NCBI GenBank assembly: GCA_002049455.2
Contig: KV918784.1
Span: 389,020-453,019, forward strand
Direction: 5' to 3'
From: Porphyra umbilicalis
Lineage: Eukaryota > Rhodophyta > Bangiophyceae > Bangiales > Bangiaceae
Length of the DNA: 64,000 bases
Part shown: piece after piece, positions 1 through 10,908 of the stretch
Layout: each line of letters begins with the position of its first letter
Numbering within the stretch: position 1 is the first letter of the stretch
Notes under the pieces: model-generated
Seen by the model: the letters and a program-made list of their open reading frames with translations, nothing else
Told to the model about the DNA's origin: nothing
Databases searched by the model: none
Translations under genes and position numbers: made by a program

Positions 1-1228
1 TCTTGGCGGGACGGCCGTTGGAGGGAGAGACGGACGAGTGCACCGGGGTGCATGTCTGCGGCGGCGGGCGTGGTGCCATGGGGGACCCGTTGCCACTCCC
101 AGCGACCAGAAGCGAGGCGCTGCCGCTCGATTGGCCGCCTCGTGGGGTAGCCCGTCGGCCCGAAGAAAACGACAGCGACCGAGTCGCCGCCGACGCCCCA
201 GACCGCATCGGAGCAGGAGTGCCCATCGCGGTGGACGAGCGGGCCGCCGCAGTGGTGCCCAAGAGACGCCCAGCATTGCGAGTCGCTCCGTCACGCCCAG
301 TACGGCGACTGGACTGGGCCGTACCGGAAAACTGGCAGCGCGCTGGCGTCCGACTGGCCACCGATGGGGTAGACGGCAGCGGGGAGGGGGGAGTGAGCAA
401 CGACGCTCCCGTCGCCGACGACGAGCACGAACTCCCACTGGCACGCCCCGCACTAGTCCCGCGCACTACCATTCCAGTAACGGGATGGCGCTGGAACGCG
501 ACAGGCAACAGCATAGAGTCCTGGAGGCTGCCCATGGACAAGATGGTCCGCTTGACAGATGGGCGGGGGGGTAGCGCCTGCGCCGCCCGTCGGAAGGAGC
601 TCTCCGTCGCGGCCGCCTTGTCCCCGACAAGCCCCTCGTCGTCGGACAGCTCGATGACGCCATCGGCGGCCGCTGTGCCCAGCTCAACGCCCCTGCCAAG
701 CGTCTTCGCTGCCGGCGCTGCGGGGACGGGCGCCAGCAGCCATGCAGGAAGACTCGGGCTCAACAGCCACGACTCGGCTTCGTCGACAGACAGAAGCATC
801 CGGACCACCGCGACTTCCCCGTTGAGGGCCTTGACCGTGTTGACCAGCTGGGGGACGCGCGACGAGTTGGTGTTGGCCACCAGTTGACCACCGGCTTGAC
901 TCAGGAGGGCAAAAACAGGGGCTGCGTCGGGCTCGACGTCTACATTGATCACGTCCGCGTCGCCCGTCGCGACGCACGTGCGCGCCGCCCACGTCGGGAG
1001 CGGCGGCTGCGCGGCGGTCAACCACGACGAAGCCGCGCCGTGATGCTCAAACGTGCAGATGATCGCAGCGTCGCGGCCCAGCTGCGTCCACTCAATCATC
1101 AGCCGCGCCAGGTCGATTGAGTCGCTGGCACGGGCAATGATGCCACCCGTGCCCGACCGGAGAGCAACAAAAGGCATCGGGCGCACCTCATCACCAGCCA
1201 CACGCTCCACAGCCACACGATGCGCCAT
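1..1228 (-). CDS. Partial unrecognised protein, C-terminus beyond window
   Basis: An uninterrupted minus-strand frame of about 409 codons runs from an ATG at 1228 (gtaccATGgcgc-like context) to the window edge with no stop, so the gene is truncated by the window. The N-terminal 150 residues have a mixed, globular-looking composition (a stretch MPFVALRSGTGG, then IDLARLMIEWTQLG and VPQLVNTVKALNGEVAVV). After an acidic patch (IELSDDEG) the rest becomes Ser/Ala/Pro/Arg-rich and looks disordered. I do not recognise the family. The small block with Phe-Val-Ala-Leu-Arg-Ser-Gly followed by an Ala-Ser-Ser-Trp-Leu motif faintly resembles the N-terminal hybrid-binding domain of RNase H1/caulimovirus type, but this is speculative. 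A plus-strand frame at 3-887 overlaps it with the same wobble positions; the minus frame is preferred because it is longer, starts with ATG and has less biased residues. Confidence 0.5.
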   Translation of the reverse strand, partial: MAHRVAVERVAGDEVRPMPFVALRSGTGGIIARASDSIDLARLMIEWTQLGRDAAIICTFEHHGAASSWLTAAQPPLPTWAARTCVATGDADVINVDVEPDAAPVFALLSQAGGQLVANTNSSRVPQLVNTVKALNGEVAVVRMLLSVDEAESWLLSPSLPAWLLAPVPAAPAAKTLGRGVELGTAAADGVIELSDDEGLVGDKAAATESSFRRAAQALPPRPSVKRTILSMGSLQDSMLLPVAFQRHPVTGMVVRGTSAGRASGSSCSSSATGASLLTPPSPLPSTPSVASRTPARCQFSGTAQSSRRTGRDGATRNAGRLLGTTAAARSSTAMGTPAPMRSGASAATRSLSFSSGRRATPRGGQSSGSASLLVAGSGNGSPMAPRPPPQTCTPVHSSVSPSNGRPAK

Positions 1229-3509
1229 GGTAGGCTACACAATACTCCACGCCCTCCCGTCCAGTGTGCAACGCCAGCCGACGCGCCCTGCGCTCCCGCC
1301 CACCGCGCACACAATGACAGCGTCACGCACGGAAGCGCACACAACCCTGTGCACGCCGACGCGGAGTGGGCCGAGCAGCCGCGCGCACTGGCGCACACGG
1401 ACCAAATCAACCGGACGGGCCATGGGGGCTGAGTTGTGTATACCACGTGCGCAAGCAAGAGGGGGCCGCCGGGGGGCGCGCCGACAGGTGCCGCTAAGGG
1501 ATACCCGCCAGGGGGGGGTGGCCCAGGGGAGGTGCATCGGGCAGTGGCGCCGGGGGTAGCTCCTCCTCGGGGTGGCAATGCAAGAGAAAAGGCGGGCTGC
1601 CAGCCACAACCGAAACCCCCCCCTAGTGCCATGCAGGCGGGGGGGGGGGTCACCGCCTTGGCCAAACAGGTCCTTGAGAGGGGTCCAGCATCGAAAGCCT
1701 GCCGTGTGTGGTCGCCACAAAACCCCGATGCAAGCAAGGCGCCGAGCGGCGCAAGGTACGCATCGTGCAACATCATTTCTTGAAATCGGTGTATTTAAGC
1801 GTCCTCTCTCTTCAGAAGTATATTTTAATTCCGAGCTCGCAACGATGGGGATCTCCGGTGCCGTGCACCCCTCCGAGACCGGGCTCCTTGCACGTCCCCG
1901 AGTTCATCCCACTGCCGCCATCCCATGTACACCACTGTGAGAGCCACCTTGTTGGTCGCACACACTAGCCAATGTTGACACGATCTTCTCCGTTCTGTCT
2001 TACTCTACGGATCTGAAGTTCCCGATTGCCTGCATAGTTCTTTTGTCACAGTCCTGCTCCCTCTCTGCAACCGACGCCCATGTCGGCGCACGTCCCCCAG
2101 CCATACCTTCGGTCCTGCCCGCTAGTACGTGCCTGAGTTGCACTCGGCACGCTCAGTGTAACTTCTTGCAGCGTCATGATGACGGTCACAGAGTCGGACA
2201 CGATGCATAGTCCGCCATCAGTACTCAAAGTCAGTCGCGTGCGTACCTTGCCGCAAGTCGGAGCCCCAGGCCACACACATGCAGCATTTTTGGCAGTTTG
2301 TTTTGTTGGAGCGCTCCTGTATGGGCGTAAGATCTGCAGCAGAGCAGGTTTTGAGTGCCCGCTCCGCTCCGGACCACGATGCGCACAGTGTTTTCCCCTT
2401 TTTCGCACATTATTGTCCAGAGCAGCCTGTGCGCCGCACAGATGCCTCTCTCGCGGTGTAAACACACACCTTGTGCGCGGAACGAGGCCTGTAGCTGTTG
2501 CGCACGTACTGGTGCAGGCGCGCCTCTTTCTCCGTCCGCTCCGCCACGCCGACAGCAACTGGTTTTCTGAGCCTATCGTGGGGCGCGTGCTTGCTGTGGA
2601 AGCGCGCGGGGCGGCAATATGAGATGAAATCGTTGGGGGGGATCTTGTCGCAGGTTTGGTGTCCTATTCAGCCTTGCAGCGCGACGAGGGGCCACCAACG
2701 CGGACGAAACAACACATACCGACATTGATATGCACAAGGGTCGCTGTAACTCTTCTGGCGCGCTTTTTTCTGTTTTTTTTTGCGCAGTAGTGGGCCTCTA
2801 TGTGTATGCATGGCCATCAGCGCAAAAAACCGGATGAAGAATGGACACAGTGCACCGAGGCAGCCGTCTCTTGTCAGCAGATGTCGACACTCTTGGGCCG
2901 AAAATGACATGAAGGAATGCTTTGCAGGTTAAACGAACAATACAGTCGCATCCAGCACCCTTCAAAGACCCAAGAGCGGGACTCTTGTCCGGTTCGTGTT
3001 TTGGTCGAGTTCGGCTTAGAAATGCCGTGTTGCACCCCATTCAAGACACTGCTGGAGCCCGTGAAGGGCGAGTGACTATGGTAAGCAGACTTCGCTCAAA
3101 TCCATCCAGCGTGGACCCAAATCATGTCCAAGCACACTCCAGGCGGCTTCTGTGTCAGGAAACCAGAACGCACTGGTTTCGGCCAGCACGAGCGTGTATC
3201 GTGAAGCGCAGGTGCCTGATGCAACAGAATCAGCAGTGTCAGCCGGACCTAATTTGGTAGGCAACGCCATACGGAGGCGGCGGTAGTTGCCTGTTCTTTG
3301 CACTACACAGACCGCGGAGACGTCGCCCACTTCTCATGTGTCCTCTGCTAGGGGGCCCTTCTGAGCCCACCACGACTGAATCACGTTTGACAACAGCCCG
3401 CAGGCCTTACAACCTGTGCAGCATTTCTCTTTCACCAACAAGCGCGTTATAATGTATGACAGTACAATGCGTGACACTGTACCAACGGGGTGGGGGGTTG
3501 GGGGCGCCT
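1229..3509. other. No supportable gene
   Basis: Contains a G-rich stretch (about 1455-1660) with short open frames on both strands and then moderately AT-richer sequence (1780-3480) with frequent stops. No conserved protein motif, LTR boundary or TIR pair was seen. Confidence 0.5.
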
Positions 3510-4515
3510 ACGCCGACGGCGCCCCGCCGCCAGTCGCCACAACCTCGCCCCCGCCATCTACCGACCACCCCACCACACCACCCCCACAGACGAGCGTCCC
3601 GACGACCACCAACTGATCGGCGCCCACCACGACGGACATGTGCGTCCCCACACTGTCGGGGCGCGGGGCGAAGGGCCCCGTCGTCGGCGGCGTGCCGCCG
3701 CCCATCGCCGCGACCTTGCCGCCGCCATTGTCCACCCATCCCGCCGCGCCCACCGCTGCCACCGGCGCCCTCCCGACGACGGCCTGGTCGGCGCCCTCCC
3801 CGCTCGACGTGTGCATCTCCACACCGTCGGAGCGGGCGGGGGAGGGGACACCACCGTCGGCGGCGTGCCGCCGCCCATCGCCGCCACCTTGCTGCCGCCA
3901 CTTTCCACCCATCCCGCCGCGCCCACCGCTGCCACCGGCGCCCTCCCGACGACGGCCTGGTCCGCGCCCTCCCCGCCCGACGTGTGCATCTCCACACCGT
4001 CGGAGCGGGCGGGGGAGGGGACACCACCGTCGGCGGCGTGCCGCCGCCCATCGCCGCCACCTTGCCGCCGCCACTTTCCACCCATCCCGCCGCGCCCACC
4101 GCTGCCACCGGCGCCGTCCCGACGACGGCCTGGTCCGCGCCCTCCCCGCCCGACGTGTGCATCTCCACACCGTCGGAGCGGGCGGGGGAGGGGACACCAC
4201 CGTCGACGGCGCCTCACCGCCGGTGGCAGCCATGCCGCTCACCCATCGCCCACCCATCCCGTCGACACCACCGCGTCCACGGGCGCACTGCCGGCGACGG
4301 CCGGGTCGGCGCCCTCCCCGCCCGACGTGTACATCGCCGCGCCGTCGGGGCACGCACGAGTGCTTCACCTACCGTCGGCGACGCGCCGCCGCCGGTCGCT
4401 GGCACCTTTCCCCCGCACATATCCGTCCACCCCGCCGCGCCCACCGCAACCACTGGCGCCCTGCCAGCGACAGCCTGGTCGGCCCCAGGCCCGCCCGAAG
4501 TATGCGTCGCCGCTA
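3510..4515. repeat. GC-rich satellite, 173-bp monomers, about 6 copies
   Basis: A GC-rich tandem array. The same landmark (gtcggcggcgtgccgccg and variants) starts at 3683, 3856, 4029, 4202 and 4374, spacings of 173, 173, 173 and 172; a diverged first copy begins near 3513. Central copies are almost identical and outer ones diverged, the usual satellite pattern. Because 173 is not a multiple of 3 and the monomer lacks stops, each strand shows several long overlapping frames of 220-400 codons. These are by-products of the repeat, not evidence of a protein. Confidence 0.85.
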
Positions 4516-5382
4516 CGTGCGGGTAGGTGGGGGGGGCAGTCCCGTCAAGGAGAAAGTGCACGAGTGAGAAGAGGCAGAGCAGCAATGGTGGGGGGCGCAC
4601 GGACTGCAGACACAGGTGAGTGGACGGGTCGACGAGTCGGCGGCTCGGCGACGCCGCGATCTGGTCCCCTGCAGGGACGACTGTAGGTGGGTCACATGTC
4701 GCGTGTGCTCGTGGGTGGCAGATCGGATCGAGCAGCCGGGGCGTGACCGCATCAAGTGCTTCATCAAGAAAGAATGCAGCGAGAGAAGTTTTCCAACTTA
4801 ATGGCCACCAGCCATCGGGGAGCTCTCTGGCACGCCTACGTGGCCTCCACGGAAAGATAGCTGACAGACTGTTGACAGTGGCATTCATACAAGAGGCCTC
4901 AGCAAGGGTCAGCAGCCAGGCGGCTTCGCCGTTTACAGAAGTTACTTGGTAGCAATTATGAACGAAGCATTTTTGCTTTTGTCCTTGCTTCTCAACAGTG
5001 GCCCTCAGACGGCAGTGCGCGCGCGCCGACGACGTCGTGATACGGTAACCACCCATTGGTGGGTCGCTGAGCGGGGCACGTGTCGGCGGTTTGATCCAGT
5101 GGGGTCCGTCTTCTTCGTCGCACGGACTCGAGTTGCGTCGGCGTGCACACGGCGCGATTTCCACTGACCCAGTGCGGCGACCACCACCACCATGGAGGGC
5201 GACTGCTTGAAGGATCACTCGTCATTGAGATCGCGCAGGACGCAGATGGGTACTCTGGGCTTATTGAACCTGATTGCATCGACGACCCAACCGGCGTGGT
5301 CGCTCGCCGCGCGGGCGCTTCCCGCGCTAGGCGTCGAGAGGTCTACCTTGTCCCCCCCCCCTCCCCTTCCTCCCCCACCGCC
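4516..5382. other. Upstream flank of KDZ-like gene, start unresolved
   Basis: No independent gene is supported. 5192 carries an ATG in strong context (ccaccATGg) but in a different frame from the transposase. The transposase frame is open upstream from 5143 and reads plausibly (EGSLVIEIAQDADG) from about 5209, so the true start or first exon may lie here. Confidence 0.35.
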
Positions 5383-8300
5383 ATGTGCTGCGACTCCTCC
5401 TCTGACGGTATTGGTGACGGCCATGCTTTCGACGAGCCCCCCCCTCTTGAAGTCGACACGGATTCCGAGTCATCCGTTGATGGCTCCGCCGCCGACGGGC
5501 CGGCAGCGGGCCGGCGCAAGCCTCGGCATCCTCGGCGGGTTGTTGGGCGGTCGCGGGTCGAATCGGTGGCCGAACGGCAGGACGTGCTCACCGGCCACAT
5601 CTCGGCGGCCTTGCGGCGGCTGCTCGGCATGCGTACGCTGGTGGACGCGGCCGTCGGCAGCGGCATGATGGCCCAGGTGGTCGGCGCCGTGTAGTCCCCC
5701 TCGCGCTTTCTCTTCTGCGTGACCGGACCGCAGGCGGTGGACCTGGCAACGTTGTGGTACTCCCCCGACGGCGCCGTCTTGTGCTCCTTCTGGGGCCACA
5801 CGGAGAACGTGGCGCTGTTGTCGATGGCCGGGAAGGACAGCACGTGCTGGTACGCCGAGGCGTTCAAGGCGGCCGTCAAGACCCTGTCAAGCAACGGCGA
5901 TGAGATAGCGCAGCAATTGCGCGTGGCGAAAGACACGCCGCCGTACGCCGTGGACATCTCCACGTTCAGGGGCCCAGCTGCGGCTGCCTTTGACGGGGCT
6001 ATCTACAGCCCTGTGGTGGCCACGCGGCGGCGCGACATCAAGTGCGTCGCGGTCGGCTGTCGTTCGAGCCAGCGCCGCTGCCACCACACGGTGTTGGTCC
6101 TGCAGCTTGACCGGCTGGCATTGGGGCACGCGGGTGACGGCTACCCGTCGGACGCCACGTCCGAGGATGAGGACGGGCCGGTCGAGCAGGACGCGGACGA
6201 GGACGGGGGGTTGGACGACGACGAGCTGGTTGCGATTGCCAAGCAGCGACAGAAGCGTAACTTGGTGTCTTGCGTGGACGAGGACCGGCAAGGCCTGATG
6301 TGGGCGCGGAGCTCCGAGTGGGCAGCGGTCGAGCTTCCCTCCAGCGCGACCTTCTCGCCGTCCACCTCCGCCGACGACGGCCACATGGAGCCTCCCGCCA
6401 AGCCACCTACGGTGGTGCACCGCATGGCCGAGCTCGGCCTCGCGTATGACCCGTCGGTGGTTTTGCACGAGAAGAGCTGCTCAGTGTGTGGGGCCAAGAG
6501 GCCGGACAGCACCAAGCTCGATGAGTGTTCCGGATTGCTGTACTGTTATGGAAACGGCGTTGAGCCATTGCCGGTACGTGTTGGTCTCTCTTCTGTCCTG
6601 CCTTCCGTCGTGCGCTGCCTTGTATCGTAGGGTATTCTCTGTTGTTATCCGGGCATGAGCTGACGCAGGCCGGCCCCACTGATCTCACTCCATCTAATCC
6701 TTGTTCTGCTCGTTGGACGCCTCTGCCTTTCTGTGCACAGGTGACGATTGGGTCCTGGGTCTGCCCCAAGCAGCACGTCGTCGAGTACGACGGGGGCGAG
6801 GACGGCATGTTCTCCTTGCGCAAGCCAGGTGACATGGGCAGGGTGCTCGTCTTCACCCGGTCGTTTTGCGATGCGCTGCTGTCGTTCATCTACAACTCAA
6901 GGTCCTCGTACTCGGCGGCCACCAACTTTTTGGCGTCGTTGCGCTCGGGGTTTGGCCTGCGGCGGCAGCTCGTCATCTTACTTGGCCGATGCTTTGTGGC
7001 CACGCTCCAGCCCATTCCCGAGCTCTTTGTGTGTCCCATATGCGGCAGCAACCCAGACTACATCGTCATCGACGGGCAGGCGCTGGGCTTTCGTCTGCGT
7101 GACGGGATCCGCGTTACCCGTCCCGCCCTCCACTTGCCAAGCATGAACCTGAACATTGACGACTACGCCGTCATAAGAGAACCAAGTGTAAGGGCCGCCA
7201 TACGAAAAGTCGTGCGGACAGGCGACAGGCTGAACAAGACGGACGCGGAGGCGCTTGGCAAGCTCCACGCGGTGCTGACCTCGGTGCGGCCGCGCGCCCA
7301 GAGGGCGGCCACGATTGAGAACTGGCGGCTCAAGCGCCATGCCGGCGCGCTATTCTTCCGCTTTTTCTTTTGGACGAACGAGGATGACCTCGTCGGCCCT
7401 CACCCTCGTGCACCCGGTGGCCGCCGCAGGGGGCAGCAAGACGGCTCTTCTGGTGCTGCTGCTGCTGTCCATGGAAGCGACACCGCGACTGCAGCGGACG
7501 ACGCGACCGTCGGCGTGCTCGGCGACGCCCCGGCGGCTACGACCGTGGCGGTGCCGTGGTACGAGCGGGCGGGCACGTGTCATCCCCGCTTTGACACGTT
7601 TCAGGCCGAGGGCACGGAGTGGGCGACCTTGCGCCCGTTCATCTTGGCAATGCTCGGAGATCCTGTCGTCAACCTTTTTGCTGGGCAGCCCCGCGAGCCG
7701 CTCAGGGACCTAGCCCAGGAGCTCTGCAAGCAGAACGGCGGGGATTGGCGCATGAAGTCTACGGCGGCCAACGCCGTCGGCATTGTGGCCAACTTTTTCG
7801 CGCGCATCGGTCCGCTGCTGTGCAACGAGCCTGCTCTGTGCAACACGATCGGCGCGCTGCTGCTGTTCGCCGTTGAGGTGGACAAGTCGGTTGACGACGA
7901 CTTCCAGACGGCCGCCAAGAAGGCGTCTGACGCCGGCCAGTCCGAGACGCTGGACTTTTGCAAGCGGTGGCTTGGTGTCACCACCCCCAAGGAGTACGAC
8001 AAGTTCGCGGCTGAGCACCCGGCCTTCAAAAACAAGGCTCTAGACTCCTCCTACGCGACGTTCGAGTTCTTTGGCTTCTTAAAGCGCGTGCGGCCGGCCA
8101 TCTTCACGCCGAGGGCCAAGACGAGGAAGCGTGCCGCGTCGCACGCGGGCGGTGGGGGAAGGCGGAAGGGTTCCCAGGCGGTGCAAGAAGATGCGGGTGA
8201 CCGGTGCGCCAAGTCCTTCCCGAAGCACTCGCAGCTTACCGCCGGCGTCTTCAACATTGTCTGCCCCCACGTTGTGACCATGGGGTTTCGAGTGATGTTC

Positions 8301-8930
8301 CAAGCCGAGAGCGTCGCAGACGCCCTCTCCCTTGTCTTGGAGCGATTCCCGAGCCTCCCCAGGGTGGTTTTTTATGATGTCGCATGCAAGATGGACCGGA
8401 ACGGGATGCAGCGGGTGCGGTCGATCCTCTCCCACCACGGCGTGCGCTTCTGTCTCGACCGAGCGCATGCGAAGGGGCACACGTGCTCGTGCGTGTACAA
8501 CCCCGACGAGTCCTTGTCCGTCACCAACTGCGTGTCGACGCAGGCGGCTGAGGTGCAGCACTCGGTGTCTGTCAAGTTCCGCGGTCACCTGACGTACATG
8601 TCCCCAACCTCGTTCATGGCCCACCGCATCGCCCAGCTGTCTTTTATGAACCTGACTGCTTCCTTCAAGGCGTCGGACGAGGCGAAGAAGGCGGAGAACG
8701 ACGGTGTAAGGCTCAACGCGTACTACTACGAAGTGCGCGGGGCCAAGTGCCTGCGGTCGGAGTGCACCTGCCCCGCGAGTGTGCCGCGCGCAACCGGGAG
8801 AGACCGGCTGGAGGTCGGTGGGAGTGTTGAGTCGGCAGCAAGCCCCGAAGGGGTGGACGGAGGGGGGCGCGGCTCGTTTATGGCAACGGACGGGTCAACG
8901 CTGGCAGATGGAGAGGCGTCTGAGGCGTAG
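5383..8930 (+). CDS. KDZ-like transposase, two coding exons
   Basis: Exon frames 5383-6573 and 6741-8930 join in phase 0 across a 167-bp GT-AG intron. The N-terminal part has acidic patches; a Cys cluster spans the splice site (CSVCGAK ... GLLYCYGNG, then WVCPKQH), as in the Cys-rich modules that accompany KDZ (Kyakuja-Dileera-Zisupton) transposases. A second zinc-like motif follows with an aspartate (CPICGSNPDYIVIDG, about 7030-7075), then the C-terminal core with CPHVVTMGF, the YDVACK motif (about 8370) and a HAKGH-x-CSC motif (about 8465-8485), ending in a Ser/Gly-rich tail. Expected role: nuclear cut-and-paste transposase. Oddities: an in-frame TAG at 5692-5694, either a point nonsense mutation or skipped by a 57-bp mini-intron; the first in-frame ATG is 5383 but the start is uncertain. 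The family call rests on motif pattern only. Confidence 0.6.
6574..6740 (+). other. Spliceosomal intron, GT-AG, 167 bp
   Basis: Donor ccg|gtacgtg at 6574 and acceptor ctgtgcacag| at 6740 with a pyrimidine-rich tail. The upstream frame runs into a stop at 6628-6630, and the downstream frame has no ATG near its opening. Splicing joins codon 6571-6573 to 6741-6743 in phase 0 and unites two halves of a Cys cluster, which supports the intron. Confidence 0.8.
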
Positions 8931-9052
8931 ATGCCGGCGGATGGGGAGGCGTCGGGCGTGCGAACGCCGGCGGATGGCGAGGCGTTGGTCATGTGAACGC
9001 CTGTGGATGGGGAGGCGTCGGGTGTGCGAACGCCGTCGGATTGGGGAGCCTT
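8898..9052. repeat. 33-bp minisatellite, about 5 units
   Basis: Units such as gatggggaggcgtcgggcg plus gtgcgaacgccggcg repeat every 33 bp with substitutions. The array starts inside the last codons of the KDZ-like gene (motif ADGEAS) and continues past its stop at 8928-8930. The same 11-residue period continues in frame after the stop (PADGEASGVRT), so the array may once have encoded a longer tail. Confidence 0.75.
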
Positions 9053-9559
9053 CGGGCCGTGTTGATGTAGCGCATGTGGGTGCTTCTGTTGGCGTGGGTA
9101 GTAGGGCGAGTATGGATGGGAGTGTATATCAGTTAATGCTTGTTGCAGTCCTGGACGGACGAAGGGTACACTGGCATGGACGTAACACGGTCGCTTTAAA
9201 AAGTCAAGGGCAGCTATTGGAGACACAAAGACGTGGGCACAAGTGGTACAAGCGGGGTACGGTACTGTCTGCGCCCATCGAGCTGCACAGAGATAGGGCG
9301 ATACTCACAGGAGGCTATAACTAAAGGGGGCGTCGCGCCGAGTTTAACGTGCGACGCATGGTGGAGTATGGATGTATGGGCTCTGGCGAGGGGTGGAGGC
9401 TTCCTATCCCATTAAAGCTTCAGGGTGGCACCGGAACCGACCGATGGCTCCCTCCATCCAAGTCGGTACCTGGCTTGCGGGAACGAGCAATACAAGGAGT
9501 GGGCAGATGCAGCGGAGGCGACGGTTAAGCAGCAAGGGCATCGACGTGAAAGCAACGGT
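9053..9559. other. No supportable gene
   Basis: Mixed-composition sequence after the transposase with short open frames only. No element terminus could be identified. Confidence 0.5.
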
Positions 9560-10250
9560 GGTGGTTGGGTGGGAGCAAGAGGGGTGTCTAGGTGGGGGTG
9601 GATGCAGGGGGGGTGGCCGGGAAGGAGCTGGGGGGCGACCAGGCGCAACGTGCGGGGGTGCCGGGCGAGAGATGCCGGGGAGGCCAGGCCGGAGAAACGG
9701 GGGGACCGCGGCTGCAGCAGTGGGGTGGCCGGGCGGGAGGAAGGGTGGTGGCCGGGCGGGAGCAGGGGGGGTGGCCAAGCGGGACCAGGAATGGAGTCCA
9801 GGTGGGTCCAGGGAGCGGGGGCGGGCAGGACCAGGAAGGGAGGCCTGGCGGAAGCAGGGGGGGGAGCCGAGTGGGTGCCCAGGGAGTGGTCGGGCGGGAG
9901 CCCCGGGGTTGGTCGGGCGGGAGCACAGGGGGTGGCTGGGCCGGAGCTCAGGGGGTGGCCGGGGGCGATAGGCGCGGGGGCTAGGCGGGCCATGCGGGGG
10001 TCGCCAAGCCGGACAAGTTGGGGCGCCGCGACGGCAGCAATGGGGTGGCCGGGAGGGAGCTGGGGAAGTGGCCATTCGGGAGACCCGGGTAGGGCCTGCC
10101 GCCCGACTCGGGGGTGGCCAGGCGGGCGTCGTGGGGCGGGAGCGACGGGCGCGTCTGGGAGGGAGCAGCGGGAAAAGGTGGCGGTACGAGAGCAGCGGGG
10201 CGCCAGGGAGGGAGCAGTGGGGTCGGCTGCGTGAAGGGAAGAGCGGGGGC
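9560..10250. repeat. G-rich degenerate repeat
   Basis: Dominated on the plus strand by variants of ggtggccgggcgggag and gggagc at irregular spacing of roughly 15-50 bases. Both strands are stop-poor, which yields long overlapping frames (for example 529 codons on the minus strand). No conserved domain is visible, so no CDS is called. Confidence 0.6.
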
Positions 10251-10501
10251 GGCCATGCTGAAGCAGTGGGGGCGGTGTGTCGGGAGCAAGAGCGCAGATC
10301 GGTTGAGACGGGCGACGCCGAAGCTGAAGGAGGTGGGCCATAGCATGCAGCGTGCCGGTGCCCGGCGCGTCCCCGACGCGGGTGTCCCACGCGCTCGTCC
10401 CCCGTCTGCCCTCCCCTCTCCCTCGAGTCTCCACCTCCCGTCCCCCGCCTGCGCTCCCCTGTCCCTCGCGTCTCTACCTCCCCCCTCCACCCGCAGAGAC
10501 G

Positions 10502-10774
10502 ATGCCCCACCCCCTCCCCACCTCCATCCCCGTCGCCCCGGGGGTGGCTCTCGAGGGGTTCCTCTACTCCCCCCCCCCCCCCCGGGAAGAGGCGGCGGGG
10601 CCGCCCGCCGCCGCCCCCCGCGTCGGCCTTGTGCTCCTCCACCCGCACCCGCGCCTCGGCGGCGTGGCGGACAATGGGGTCGTGGTCGGCCTCGCGTCGG
10701 CCGCCGCCGCCGCGGGGGTGCCCGCGCTGGCGGTCAACGCGCGGGGCGCCAGAGCAGTCCGCCAGCTCACATGA
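10502..10774 (+). pseudogene. Alpha/beta-hydrolase fragment (N-terminal part only)
   Basis: ATG at 10502 opens a 91-codon frame. It carries the start of the dienelactone-hydrolase-like / COG2945 alpha/beta-hydrolase fold: a VALEGFL strand, then VGLVLLHPHPRLGG, then VADNGVVVGLA, a helix, and PALAVNARG. In the family these match the conserved His-Pro-His-Pro-x-x-Gly-Gly, the (M)-x-Asn-(N/K)-Val-Val helix and the Asn-x-Arg-Gly-(V/A)-Gly turn. The family is normally about 200 residues or more, and the nucleophile elbow (G-x-S-x-G), acid and His should follow. Here homology ends at 10750, exactly where a 54-bp tandem repeat begins, and the frame stops at 10774. A run of C residues (about 10568-10582) also interrupts the coding region. 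Either a truncated relic, or an exon whose continuation is not recognisable. Confidence 0.5.
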
Positions 10775-10908
10775 CATGACGCATCCAGCGCCCTTGCGGG
10801 CGCCAGAGCAGTCCTCCGGCTCACACGACATGACGCATCCAGCGCCCTTACGGGCGCCAGAGCAGTCCGCCGGCTCACACAACCTGACACATCCAGCGCC
10901 CTTCCGGG
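10751..10908. repeat. 54-bp tandem repeat, 3 copies
   Basis: Copies start at 10751, 10805 and 10859 with agagcagtcc, contain ctcac(a)(t/c)gaca and end in the block ccagcgccctt-cggg; the third decays at its 3' end. 54 is a multiple of 3, so whichever frame is read gives an 18-residue period. The array abuts the end of the hydrolase homology. Confidence 0.85.

Noticed and set aside
3-887. Plus-strand 294-codon frame
   Set aside because: Shares wobble positions with the longer ATG-started minus-strand frame at 1-1228 and has no recognisable motif.
3456-4686. Overlapping frames of 220-400 codons on both strands
   Set aside because: All derive from the stop-free 173-bp satellite, whose length rotates the frame; no single frame is favoured.
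10751-10908. CRISPR-like direct repeats
   Set aside because: Copies are contiguous with no unique spacers, and the genome is eukaryotic.
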